Positions 17,107 through 24,351 of a stretch of 34,573 nucleotides of DNA are shown one piece after another (position 1 is the first letter of the stretch; each line of letters begins with the position of its first letter). Source of the DNA: Lachnospiraceae bacterium. Lineage in GTDB: Bacteria; Bacillota; Clostridia; Lachnospirales; Lachnospiraceae. The translations under genes were made by a program, and so were the position numbers. The notes under the pieces are model-generated. The model saw only the letters and a program-made list of their open reading frames with translations. It searched no databases and was not told where the DNA came from. The stretch covers positions 1 through 34,573 of the forward strand of contig JAJQCQ010000026.1 of assembly GCA_021202635.1 (NCBI GenBank), written 5' to 3'.

Positions 17107-18687
17107 TTATTCTACGGATACATTGTGCTCCTCTGTAACAAAGCGCAGTGTTCCATCCGCTCTCTGTGCAAAATCAGTAACACGGTTGTTCACCGCATAG
17201 GTAAGGATCGTCGTCGCGTAATAGGAGCCGGAATAAGCCTCCATCGCAATCTTCATCGCTTCTTTGTAGTATTCCGCACGCTCATCCTGGTCGGTCGCTG
17301 CCGCCGCTTTGTCCAGCAGGTCGTCTACTTCCGGATCCGAATAATTCGCGCCATTGCCGTTGGAACCGATGTTATAGGAAGCGAACAGGTTATTCAGGAA
17401 GAAATACGGGTCCGGATACCAGGTCCAGCTCATGCCATACACATCCGCTGTGCCGGAAGCCGCATAATCGGAGAAGGTTCCCCACTCGGAGATGTTTACC
17501 TCGCAGTCAACACCAACCTCTGCCCAGTATGCCTGAAGCACCGTAGCGAGCGTCTGACGGATCGCTGTATTGGAAACATAGAAGGTGATAGAGAAGCCAT
17601 CCGGGTAACCAGCCTCTGTCAGCAGCTCCTTCGCGCCTTCCGGATCATACGGAAGAACCAGCTCCTCCAGTTCGGAGTCATATCCCCAGGATCCACGCGG
17701 AACCGGCTCATAAGCGCGTACCGCATCGCCATACGGATACAGAGCGGATACCACCGCATCCCAATCCACCGCCATGATCAGTGCTTTACGCACATTGATA
17801 TCCGCGGTCGGACCGGTCGTGGTATTCAGACGGATATAATCAATCTTCAGCTGCTCCACCTGCATCAGAGAAATATCCTCTGTCCCGGAGGATGTGACTG
17901 TATTGGCCGCCTCGCCGGTCAGATCGGTCGCAATGTCCACCTCGCCGGTCAGCACCGCATTCGCGGACTGAGAGGTATCCGTAATAAAGCGGAAGGTCAG
18001 CGTATCCAGATTTGGCTCCTTCAGCCAGTATGATTTGTTCGCCGTCAGAGAAGCATACTCGTCCAGCGCAAATTCTGTCATATAGAACGGGCCGGTACCA
18101 ATCAGATGAAAACCGAAGTCATCGCCCCAGCCTTCGACTTCCTCTTCCGGAACAATCGAGTTGCCTGCATCGGTCAAAGCCGTCATGAATGCGGAATTCG
18201 CCGCCGTCAGATGGCAGGTCACTTCCCAGTCACCGGTCGCTTCCGCATAATCCAGCATGGACAGACGGTTGTTATCGGAATACTCCGCGGAACGGTTCAG
18301 GGAATAAACAATATCATCCACCGTCATCTGGCGGCCATCCTGATAGGTTCCTGTCTGGAAATACACATCGTCCCGAATCTGGAACACATAGGTCAGACCA
18401 TCCTCAGACACCTCCCAGCTGGCAGCCAGAGAAGGAACATACTCATCCAGAGAATCATTGTACTCAATCAGACGGTCGCAGACCTCACCAATGATCTGTC
18501 CTTCATAGGTACCTGTGTAGTGAATCGGATCCAGCTTGCTGGGGGAGGAAGACAGGGAAACCACCAGATCCTTTGTCCCTTCTGACTCAGCTGACGCCAC
18601 AGCGCCTGTCAGGCCCGTCATTGCTACAAGTGCGGCGCCTGCCGCCGATCCCCGTAAGAAATCTCTTCTTGATATTCTTTTCGCCAT
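17107..18687 (-). CDS. Peptide-binding protein (SBP family 5) with Tat-type signal
   Basis: The 526-residue protein is a DppA/OppA-type extracellular solute receptor. It has the family 5 body (DLVVSLSSSPSKLDPIHY near the start, YVFQIRDDVYFQTG, AYWAEVGVDCEVN in the second lobe). The N-terminus reads S6-R-R-D-F-L-R, a twin-arginine motif, followed by a moderately hydrophobic Ala/Gly stretch and an ASA|E signal peptidase I site near residue 33. There is no lipobox cysteine, unusual for a single-membrane Gram-positive, where such receptors are normally lipoproteins. The Tat route is inferred from the motif. The ribosome binding site AAAGGAG is strong. It lies 118 bp after the first M20 gene, with its own possible promoter. 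Confidence 0.93.
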   Translation of the reverse strand: MAKRISRRDFLRGSAAGAALVAMTGLTGAVASAESEGTKDLVVSLSSSPSKLDPIHYTGTYEGQIIGEVCDRLIEYNDSLDEYVPSLAASWEVSEDGLTYVFQIRDDVYFQTGTYQDGRQMTVDDIVYSLNRSAEYSDNNRLSMLDYAEATGDWEVTCHLTAANSAFMTALTDAGNSIVPEEEVEGWGDDFGFHLIGTGPFYMTEFALDEYASLTANKSYWLKEPNLDTLTFRFITDTSQSANAVLTGEVDIATDLTGEAANTVTSSGTEDISLMQVEQLKIDYIRLNTTTGPTADINVRKALIMAVDWDAVVSALYPYGDAVRAYEPVPRGSWGYDSELEELVLPYDPEGAKELLTEAGYPDGFSITFYVSNTAIRQTLATVLQAYWAEVGVDCEVNISEWGTFSDYAASGTADVYGMSWTWYPDPYFFLNNLFASYNIGSNGNGANYSDPEVDDLLDKAAAATDQDERAEYYKEAMKIAMEAYSGSYYATTILTYAVNNRVTDFAQRADGTLRFVTEEHNVSVE

Positions 18688-18712
18688 CGTTTTTTCTCCT
18701 TTACCTTATAAT

Positions 18713-18741
18713 ATTATAGTAAACGACGTAAGTCGTTTTAC
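18713..18741 (-). promoter_or_regulatory. Possible promoter and operator dyad for the binding-protein gene
   Basis: On the minus strand a perfect TATAAT (18718-18713) lies about 15 nt before the ribosome binding site. It is abutted upstream by a dyad with arms GTAAACGAC (18719-18727) and GTCGTTTTAC (18732-18741), which pair with a single bulged base. The -35 region is poor, as in activator-dependent or repressor-controlled promoters. The role is inferred. Confidence 0.45.
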
Positions 18742-18805
18742 TTCGCGCCAGACGCGAGGCTGCGCAGGCTGCCATTCCCTGTGCGTCCGTGTGCATCTTA
18801 TATAC

Positions 18806-19972
18806 TTAACCGTGCTTTTCGAGCCATCGCATGGCACATTGCACGTAGACGGCCGCCATCATCGGCAGGGCATCTTCGTTAAATGTGACACGCGGGTCGT
18901 GAACACCGTAGGCATATCCTTCTTCGTCGCTGCCGGTTCCAAACCAGACCAGCATACAGGGGATTTCTGTACTCAGCGCGGAAAAATCCTCCGATCCGGT
19001 CATACGCTCGATGTGATAAGAGGTGCCTTCCCCCAGCAGGTTGTCTATGTATCCGGATAATTCCCCGCAAAGCGCATCGTCATTGATCATGGGCGGAATC
19101 CCCTCACTGAGGTACTCCACCTCACAGCTCGCGCGATACGTAGCGCTCACGCCGTGGCAGATTTCCTCAAAGCGCCGTCTGGCATAGGCCTTCACATCCA
19201 TATTCATGGTGCGGATCGTCCCCTTAAGCACCGCGTCATAAGGCATGACATTTGCTGCCTCTCCCGCATGTATGGAACAGATCGTCAGCACAATCATCTC
19301 ATTGGGACTGACCTCCCGACTGTTGATGGCCTGCGCCGCCAGGATGATGTGGGAAGCCACCAGAATCGGATCTACATTGCGGTGCGGCGCCGCCCCATGT
19401 CCGCCCACACCATGTACCGTCACTGTAAAAGAGTCGCAGGAGCCGCATGCATACCCCGGCGTATAACCGGCTGTCCCAAACGGGGCATGTACCACATGCA
19501 GGGCCAGCGCCGCATCTGCCTTTGGATTTTCCAGAATACCCCCGCGGATACAGTCCTGCGCACCGGTCATGATCTCTTCCGCCGGCTGAAACAGCAGCTT
19601 CACCGTTCCTTTGAGCTCGTCTTCATGCTGTTTGAGATATTTTGCCGCCCCGAGCAGCGATGAGGTGTGAAAATCATGCCCACAGGCATGCATATTCCCG
19701 TTTGCAGAAGCGAATGGCAGACCGGTCTTCTCCTCCATGGGCAGCGCATCCATATCCCCGCGGATCAGAAAGCAGCGCTCTCCCTTCCCAACGGTAACGG
19801 TAATGCCCGCCTGCCCCACTGTCTCTGGCTCATAGCCATATTCCCGCAGCTTTTCCAGGACATAAGAGCGGGTCTGCTTCAGATCAAAGCCAATCTCCGG
19901 ACACTGATGCAGATAGCGGCGATGCGCAATCAGCTCTTCTTTTGTTTCCAGCATCGATTCGTAAACATTCAT
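18806..19972 (-). CDS. M20D amidohydrolase (hippurate/N-acyl-amino-acid hydrolase type)
   Basis: The 388-residue cytoplasmic enzyme has GDMDALPMEEKTGLPF with the metal-binding Asp, HACGHDFHTSSLLGAAKYL, the catalytic glutamate in FQPAEE, and GVGGHGAAPHRNVDP in the dimerisation domain. This is the HipO / IAA-amino-acid hydrolase / carboxypeptidase Ss1 branch of M20, which removes N-acyl caps from amino acids or splits dipeptides. GGAGG precedes the ATG at good distance. It is the first gene of the transporter operon. Its leader carries a terminator-like hairpin with a T-run on the coding strand. Confidence 0.93.
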   Translation of the reverse strand: MNVYESMLETKEELIAHRRYLHQCPEIGFDLKQTRSYVLEKLREYGYEPETVGQAGITVTVGKGERCFLIRGDMDALPMEEKTGLPFASANGNMHACGHDFHTSSLLGAAKYLKQHEDELKGTVKLLFQPAEEIMTGAQDCIRGGILENPKADAALALHVVHAPFGTAGYTPGYACGSCDSFTVTVHGVGGHGAAPHRNVDPILVASHIILAAQAINSREVSPNEMIVLTICSIHAGEAANVMPYDAVLKGTIRTMNMDVKAYARRRFEEICHGVSATYRASCEVEYLSEGIPPMINDDALCGELSGYIDNLLGEGTSYHIERMTGSEDFSALSTEIPCMLVWFGTGSDEEGYAYGVHDPRVTFNEDALPMMAAVYVQCAMRWLEKHG

Positions 19973-20009
19973 TTCGAACGAATCCTCCGTAAATCTATCA
20001 ATAAATATG

Positions 20010-20051
20010 AAAAAACTGACGTCCCAGGTATAAAACCCCTTTCTGCGTCAG
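20010..20051 (-). promoter_or_regulatory. Terminator-like hairpin in the transporter operon leader (possible attenuator)
   Basis: Read on the minus strand, arms CTGACG (20051-20046) and CGTCAG (20021-20016) enclose a loop with an inner GGT/ACC pairing and are followed directly by six Ts (20015-20010). The structure ends 37 nt before the start codon of the first M20 gene. This is the layout of an intrinsic terminator inside a leader, hence possible attenuation. No antiterminator partner or known riboswitch is recognised. Confidence 0.45.
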
Positions 20052-20340
20052 CTTCTTTGCCCGTTCCCTATATACCTTCTAATACCTGCAAAACATACGA
20101 CTATAGTGTGCGTCATTCCGTTTGCCATCAGTCGACCGGATTCACAGTCAAAGCAAAAGTCTGGGGCAAACAAACCGCCAAAAGAGCACCTGTTTGCAGG
20201 TTAACTACAACAAAGATAAGTGTAGCAAAAAAAAATGTATAAATGCAAGCTGTTTTTCGAATTTTTTTACAATTTATTTACACGGTTATTACTTTTTTGT
20301 TTTGACGTTTTTCCCTTACATGTCACATTTTCCCCTTTGG

Positions 20341-20369
20341 TTGACTCGAACTTCACAATACGGTATAAT
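20341..20369 (+). promoter_or_regulatory. Promoter for the DUF1177-AroM operon
   Basis: TTGACT (20341-20346) and TATAAT (20364-20369) with a 17-bp spacer form a near-consensus sigma-A promoter. Transcription would start near 20376, leaving a leader of about 65 nt. Confidence 0.85.
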
Positions 20370-20389
20370 CGTGCTATGAATAAATGGTC

Positions 20390-20408
20390 GAGCTGGAATC
20401 AACAGCTC
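20390..20408 (+). promoter_or_regulatory. Small hairpin in the DUF1177 operon leader
   Basis: The arms GAGCTG (20390-20395) and CAGCTC (20403-20408) form a 6-bp stem with a 7-nt loop, just after the expected transcription start. It could protect the 5' end or be an operator half-site. Confidence 0.4.
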
Positions 20409-20441
20409 TGATCTCAAAAACTTCCAGAAGGAGGAAAGACT

Positions 20442-21395
20442 ATGTTATTAAATGAAGTTCTGCAGCTGTATGAACTGCTGGATACTCCGGCCGCCTGCGG
20501 CAAGACGATTCAGGATCTGCTGCTTGACAAGGGCGCGGATCAGGTGACGGTAACCACCATCAGCGGATCAAAAGGAAAAACCGACTGCATAAAAATTCTC
20601 ATCAAGGGCTCCCGCGGCAAGACATCCGGCGGCAGCGCCCCCACATTGGGTGTGATCGGACGCCTGGGAGGGCTGGGTGCCCGCCCGGAGGTCATTGGCT
20701 TTACCTCTGACGGTGACGGAGCCCTGGCTGCCCTGGCCGTGGCGCTCAAGCTTGCGAAAATGCACGCCAACGGAGATGTTCTTGCGGGAGATGTCATTAT
20801 TTCCACCCACATCTGCCCCGACGCGCCTACACAGCCCCATTTTCCGGTCCCGTTTATGGATTCGCCGATCAATATGGCAAAGTGCAATGAGATGGACTGC
20901 GATGAGGCTATGGACGCCATTGTTTCCATTGATACCACGAAGGGGAACCGCGTCATCAACCTGAACGGCATCGCGATTTCCAATACCGTAAAAGAAGGGT
21001 ATATCCTGGATGTCAGCAATGACCTGATGGATATTTATACAAGGGTGACCGGCAAGCTTCCTGCCGTCTTTCCTCTGGCACAGCAGGACATCACTCCATA
21101 TGGGAACCGCCTGCATCACCTGAACAGCATTTTACAGCCCTGTACCGCTTCTGACGCTCCGGTTGTGGGTGTTGCGATTACCACCGAGCAGATGGTGGCC
21201 GGGTGCGCGACCGGCGCTTCCCACGCCATGGACGTGGAGGCCGCTGCCCGTTTCGCCCTGGAAGTGGCCAAGGATTACGGAGAAGGCAAGGTCGCGTTCT
21301 ATAACCCGGAAGAATTCGCGCTGATCACAGAACTGTACGGCTCCATGAAGCAGTTCCAGACCTTTGGAAACGGACCGGTGAACGAAGATGACTGA
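20442..21395 (+). CDS. DUF1177-family protein
   Basis: The 317-residue protein matches the DUF1177 family in my recall: opening MLLNEVLQLYELLDTP, a glycine-rich segment GVIGRLGGLGARPEVIG, STHICPDAPTQPH, and a late GVAITTEQMVAGCATGASHA. No signal peptide or membrane span is visible, so it should be cytoplasmic. The biochemical role of the family is not established as far as I know. Its genes tend to sit with AroM and peptide transport or peptidase genes, as here. It leads an operon with a strong promoter and AAGGAGG site. Its 3' end overlaps the AroM gene by 8 bases, implying coupled translation and probably a shared complex or pathway step. Confidence 0.85.
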   Translation: MLLNEVLQLYELLDTPAACGKTIQDLLLDKGADQVTVTTISGSKGKTDCIKILIKGSRGKTSGGSAPTLGVIGRLGGLGARPEVIGFTSDGDGALAALAVALKLAKMHANGDVLAGDVIISTHICPDAPTQPHFPVPFMDSPINMAKCNEMDCDEAMDAIVSIDTTKGNRVINLNGIAISNTVKEGYILDVSNDLMDIYTRVTGKLPAVFPLAQQDITPYGNRLHHLNSILQPCTASDAPVVGVAITTEQMVAGCATGASHAMDVEAAARFALEVAKDYGEGKVAFYNPEEFALITELYGSMKQFQTFGNGPVNEDD

Positions 21396-22083
21396 CACCG
21401 CCGGCAGCCGACAGGCGGTCCTGGCCGCCATCACCATCGGCCAGGCGCCCAGAACGGATATCACGCATGATATTCTTCCGCTCATGCCGCCCGGCATGAC
21501 CCTGCGGGAGTACGGTGCGCTGGACGATTATACCCTGGAAGAGATACAGGCACAGTTTTCTCCGCAGCCCGGGGATGAGGTACTGGTTTCCCGTATGCGT
21601 GACGGAAGACAGGCGCACTTTGCTGATCGGTACATCATCCCCCTGGTCCAGCAAAAGATCGATCAGGCAGAGGCAGAAGGCGCGGACGCCGTCATTCTGT
21701 TCTGTACCGGTTATTTCCCGCCCTTCCGGCACAAGGGACTTTTTCTGGAGCCGCAGCCCCTGCTCCACGCAGTGGCGTCAAAGCTGGCGGATGGGAAAAA
21801 AATCGGCCTTCTGGTACCCATGCCTGACCAGGTACAGCAGGGGCGGGAATCCTGGGGCCGCAGCGGCCTTTCTGTAGAAGTCGCCTGTGCCTCCCCTTAC
21901 CTGGATTTTGAGAAAATCAAAGAGGCTGCCGTCACTTTCCGGGATAAGGATCTCGCCTTCGTATGCGCGGACTGCATGGGATATTCCGCTGAAATGAAGG
22001 CTGCGATTCACGATATCACCGGATTGCCGGTTCTTTTGCCCCGGACGCTGGTGATGCGGGTGCTCAGCGAATTATTTACATAA
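21388..22083 (+). CDS. AroM-family protein
   Basis: This 231-residue protein is of the AroM family (E. coli AroM is of similar size and unknown function). Visible landmarks are the opening ITIGQAPRTDIT, the cysteine motif LFCTGYF (C106), a mid-protein LLVPMPDQ, and a second cysteine motif CADCMGYS (C193, C196). The two cysteine sites, one per half of the protein, recall the Asp/Glu/hydantoin racemase superfamily, where paired cysteines deprotonate and reprotonate the alpha carbon. Racemase activity is my inference. The gene is translationally coupled to the DUF1177 gene, with 49 bp to the next gene. It is not linked to aromatic biosynthesis genes here, so the family name should not be taken as a function. 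Confidence 0.88.
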   Translation: MTDTAGSRQAVLAAITIGQAPRTDITHDILPLMPPGMTLREYGALDDYTLEEIQAQFSPQPGDEVLVSRMRDGRQAHFADRYIIPLVQQKIDQAEAEGADAVILFCTGYFPPFRHKGLFLEPQPLLHAVASKLADGKKIGLLVPMPDQVQQGRESWGRSGLSVEVACASPYLDFEKIKEAAVTFRDKDLAFVCADCMGYSAEMKAAIHDITGLPVLLPRTLVMRVLSELFT

Positions 22084-22132
22084 TGCTTTTTAAATCTGTA
22101 TCTCATTTTGTACCAGTTTCAGGAGGTTTTTT

Positions 22133-22789
22133 ATGTATTATATTAACCAGAAAAATTATCCTCATATCTCCTACCCCACTCTGACCGACCTGCCGGAACG
22201 GCAGCGGAACACCACAGTCTCCAACGCCGGCTGCGGTCTCTGCTCTGCATCGATGCTGGTTACCAACCTCACCGGATTTGAGTTTTCTCTGGCGGACAGT
22301 CTGGAGCTTTCCCTAACCGTGGGGGCAAACCATTCTCCGGGGACGGATATGGACCTGTTTGCCCCATATGTAGCAGAACGGTTTGACCTGGAATTAGAGA
22401 TGACCGATGACCCGGAAAAGCTGCGCGCCCATATGCGCAAAGGCTACATGGCCATCGCCAACATCACCGGTGACCGGCCGGAGGACAACCACATCGGTCT
22501 GTTCTCCCACGGCGGACACTATGTCACGGTGGTCGCCATCGACGAGAGCGGCGAGGAGGTCACCATTCTTGACCCCTCCCAGACGGCGGACAAATTTACA
22601 GAAGAGGGCCGCGCCGGCCTGGTCAGAGAAAACGGCTTTTACCTGCACACGACCTTTGATCTTTTAGCGGAAGACTGCAAATACCGCCAGCCGACCAGTT
22701 ATCCGGACGGAGACTTTAAGGCCTGGCTGGAATACAAGGGTTCTCCCGATTCCGCAAACCGCTTTTTCCTGTTTTCTCCCAGAAACTAA
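22133..22789 (+). CDS. C39/papain-like cysteine peptidase, apparently intracellular
   Basis: The 218-residue protein has the order of a papain-fold C39-like peptidase. The nucleophile is Cys34 in NAGCGLCSASML (compare GCGPTSxAM in C39 proteins), the His is in FSHGGHYVTVVAID near residue 130, and the Asp is in VTILDPSQ, with a hydrophobic core strand after each. There is no signal peptide, membrane segment or ABC-transporter domain, so unlike bacteriocin-processing C39 peptidases it should act in the cytoplasm. A strong AGGAGG precedes the start. Its place between AroM and an M18 aminopeptidase points to processing of an imported peptide or removal of a side-chain modification. The specific substrate is unknown. 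Confidence 0.75.
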   Translation: MYYINQKNYPHISYPTLTDLPERQRNTTVSNAGCGLCSASMLVTNLTGFEFSLADSLELSLTVGANHSPGTDMDLFAPYVAERFDLELEMTDDPEKLRAHMRKGYMAIANITGDRPEDNHIGLFSHGGHYVTVVAIDESGEEVTILDPSQTADKFTEEGRAGLVRENGFYLHTTFDLLAEDCKYRQPTSYPDGDFKAWLEYKGSPDSANRFFLFSPRN

Positions 22790-22811
22790 ACGCAGGCTTC
22801 TACGTTTTCAG

Positions 22812-22840
22812 CCGGTCTTCGCAGCAGATGCGGGGACCGG
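22812..22840 (+). promoter_or_regulatory. Intergenic hairpin before the M18 gene
   Basis: CCGGTC (22812-22817) pairs with GACCGG (22835-22840), with a further CGCA/TGCG pairing inside. It is followed by TTCTCTATCATTTTT, so it may be a partial terminator or a stability element between the third and fourth genes of the operon. Confidence 0.45.
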
Positions 22841-22870
22841 TTCTCTATCATTTTTATATTGGAGGTTCCT

Positions 22871-24181
22871 ATGTTTGAAGAAACGACCAGACAATTGATC
22901 TCTTTTATTGACCGGAGTCCGTCCTGCTACCACGCGGTGGCAAATTTTGGCTCCATCCTGGAAGGCGCGGGTTTTCAAAGCCTGACAGAGGGAGAAAAAT
23001 GGACATTAACGCCCGGCGGGAAATATTATGTCCGGCGCAATGAATCCTCTCTCATTGCTTTTGCGCTGCCGATGAGCGAGCCCGGCGGCTTCCAGATCGC
23101 CGCGGCGCACAGTGATTCCCCCTCCTTCAAGCTGAAGGAGAACCCGGAAATGGATGCGGAGCACAAATATACCCGGCTCAATGTGGAAAAATACGGCGGT
23201 ATGCTGATGGCTCCCTGGTTTGACCGACCCCTGTCCATCGCCGGCAAAGCCGTTGTGAAGGATGGCAGCCGGATCGAGAGCCGCCTGGTCAACCTGGACC
23301 GGGATCTGGTGCTGATCCCCAACCTGGCCATCCACATGAATCGCTCGGTCAACGAGGGCTACGCCTATGACCCACAGCAGGATCTGCTGCCGCTGTTCGG
23401 CGACGCTTCCGCCAAAGGAAAGCTGATGCCCATGATTGCCCGGCAGATTGACTGCGCACCGGAGGACATTCTCGGAACGGATCTTTTCCTTTATAACCGG
23501 GTTCCGGGCACGATCTGGGGCGCCAGCGGAGAGTATTTCTCCTGTGCCCGTCTGGACGACCTGCAATGCGCCTGGAGCGCGGTTACCGCCATCTCGAGGG
23601 CAACTCCCTCGAAAGCCATCGCCCTTTGCGCCATTTTCGATAACGAAGAGGTGGGAAGCTCCACCAAGCAGGGAGCAGACTCCACGTTCCTGGCCGATGT
23701 GACAGAGCGTATCTGTCTGTGCCTGAACAAATCAAGAGAAGACTACTTCACGATGCTGGCGTCCTCTTTTATGATTTCCGCGGACAATGCCCATGCCGTC
23801 CATCCCAACAAAGGAGCCTGCGCCGATCCAGTGAACCGCCCCGTCCTAAACGGAGGCATCGTCCTCAAATTCAACGCAAGTCAGAAATACTGCACGGACG
23901 CCGTCTCCGCCGCTTTGTTCCGGGAACTCTGCCAGCGGGCCAATGTCCCCTGCCAGAGCTTCTTCAACCGCAGCGACATCGCGGGCGGTTCTACCCTCGG
24001 CAACCTGTCCAACCACCATGTCTCGCTCATCACAGCAGACATCGGACTCCCCCAGCTGGCCATGCACTCGCCCTACGAAACTGCGGGAATCAAGGACACC
24101 GACTATCTCCTGGACGCGCTGACGGTATTTTATGAGAGCGCGCTGCTGCAGGAAGCGCCGGGGCGCTACGCTATGCTTTAA
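22871..24181 (+). CDS. M18-family aminopeptidase
   Basis: The 436-residue protein has the M18 metal-site segments: AAHSDSPSFKLK near residue 80, the bridging acidic residue in ARLDDLQCAW, catalytic EE in AIFDNEEVGSSTKQGA, SADNAHAVHPN, and a late His in NLSNHHVSLITADIGLPQ. M18 enzymes are large homo-oligomeric (typically dodecameric) aminopeptidases that prefer acidic N-terminal residues, and they are cytoplasmic. I start at ATG 22871, because GGAGG at 22861 precedes it; an in-frame TTG at 22859 would overlap that site. It is the last gene of the operon and ends before a strong terminator. Confidence 0.95.
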   Translation: MFEETTRQLISFIDRSPSCYHAVANFGSILEGAGFQSLTEGEKWTLTPGGKYYVRRNESSLIAFALPMSEPGGFQIAAAHSDSPSFKLKENPEMDAEHKYTRLNVEKYGGMLMAPWFDRPLSIAGKAVVKDGSRIESRLVNLDRDLVLIPNLAIHMNRSVNEGYAYDPQQDLLPLFGDASAKGKLMPMIARQIDCAPEDILGTDLFLYNRVPGTIWGASGEYFSCARLDDLQCAWSAVTAISRATPSKAIALCAIFDNEEVGSSTKQGADSTFLADVTERICLCLNKSREDYFTMLASSFMISADNAHAVHPNKGACADPVNRPVLNGGIVLKFNASQKYCTDAVSAALFRELCQRANVPCQSFFNRSDIAGGSTLGNLSNHHVSLITADIGLPQLAMHSPYETAGIKDTDYLLDALTVFYESALLQEAPGRYAML

Positions 24182-24255
24182 ATCGAACGACCGGAGCGAA
24201 GCGCAGACCCGCGTCTGGCGTCTGCCAGAAATATGCCTTGCGCAGCCGTGCGCAT

Positions 24256-24299
24256 AAAAAGAACCCCAGGTCCGCATAGCCCGGGCCGGGGTTCTTTTT
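24256..24299. terminator. Strong bidirectional terminator
   Basis: A perfect 12-bp stem: AAAAAGAACCCC (24256-24267) with GGGGTTCTTTTT (24288-24299). It supplies a GC stem plus T-run on both strands, closing the + strand M18 operon and the converging M20 gene. Confidence 0.9.
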
Positions 24300-24351
24300 A
24301 TACCTTTTTATTACTTCCATGCGCTGCCGGAGGCAGGCCGCCGTCATCCGC

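Larger units (their letters stand above)
19973..20441. other. Divergent regulatory region of the peptide island (469 bp)
   Basis: This gene-free stretch separates the minus-strand transporter operon from the + strand DUF1177 operon. It holds, from left to right: the M20 ribosome binding site, a terminator-like hairpin (20010-20051), a possible minus-strand -10 TATAGT (20106-20101) without a good -35, an AT-rich zone (about 20215-20300), a consensus + strand promoter (20341-20369) and a leader hairpin (20390-20408). No protein-coding signal is convincing. Confidence 0.6.

Noticed and set aside
17062-18033. 323-codon + strand open frame over the binding-protein gene
   Set aside because: It is antisense to a gene with full family conservation, lacks a ribosome binding site, and its translation (Arg/His/Ile-rich) resembles no protein.
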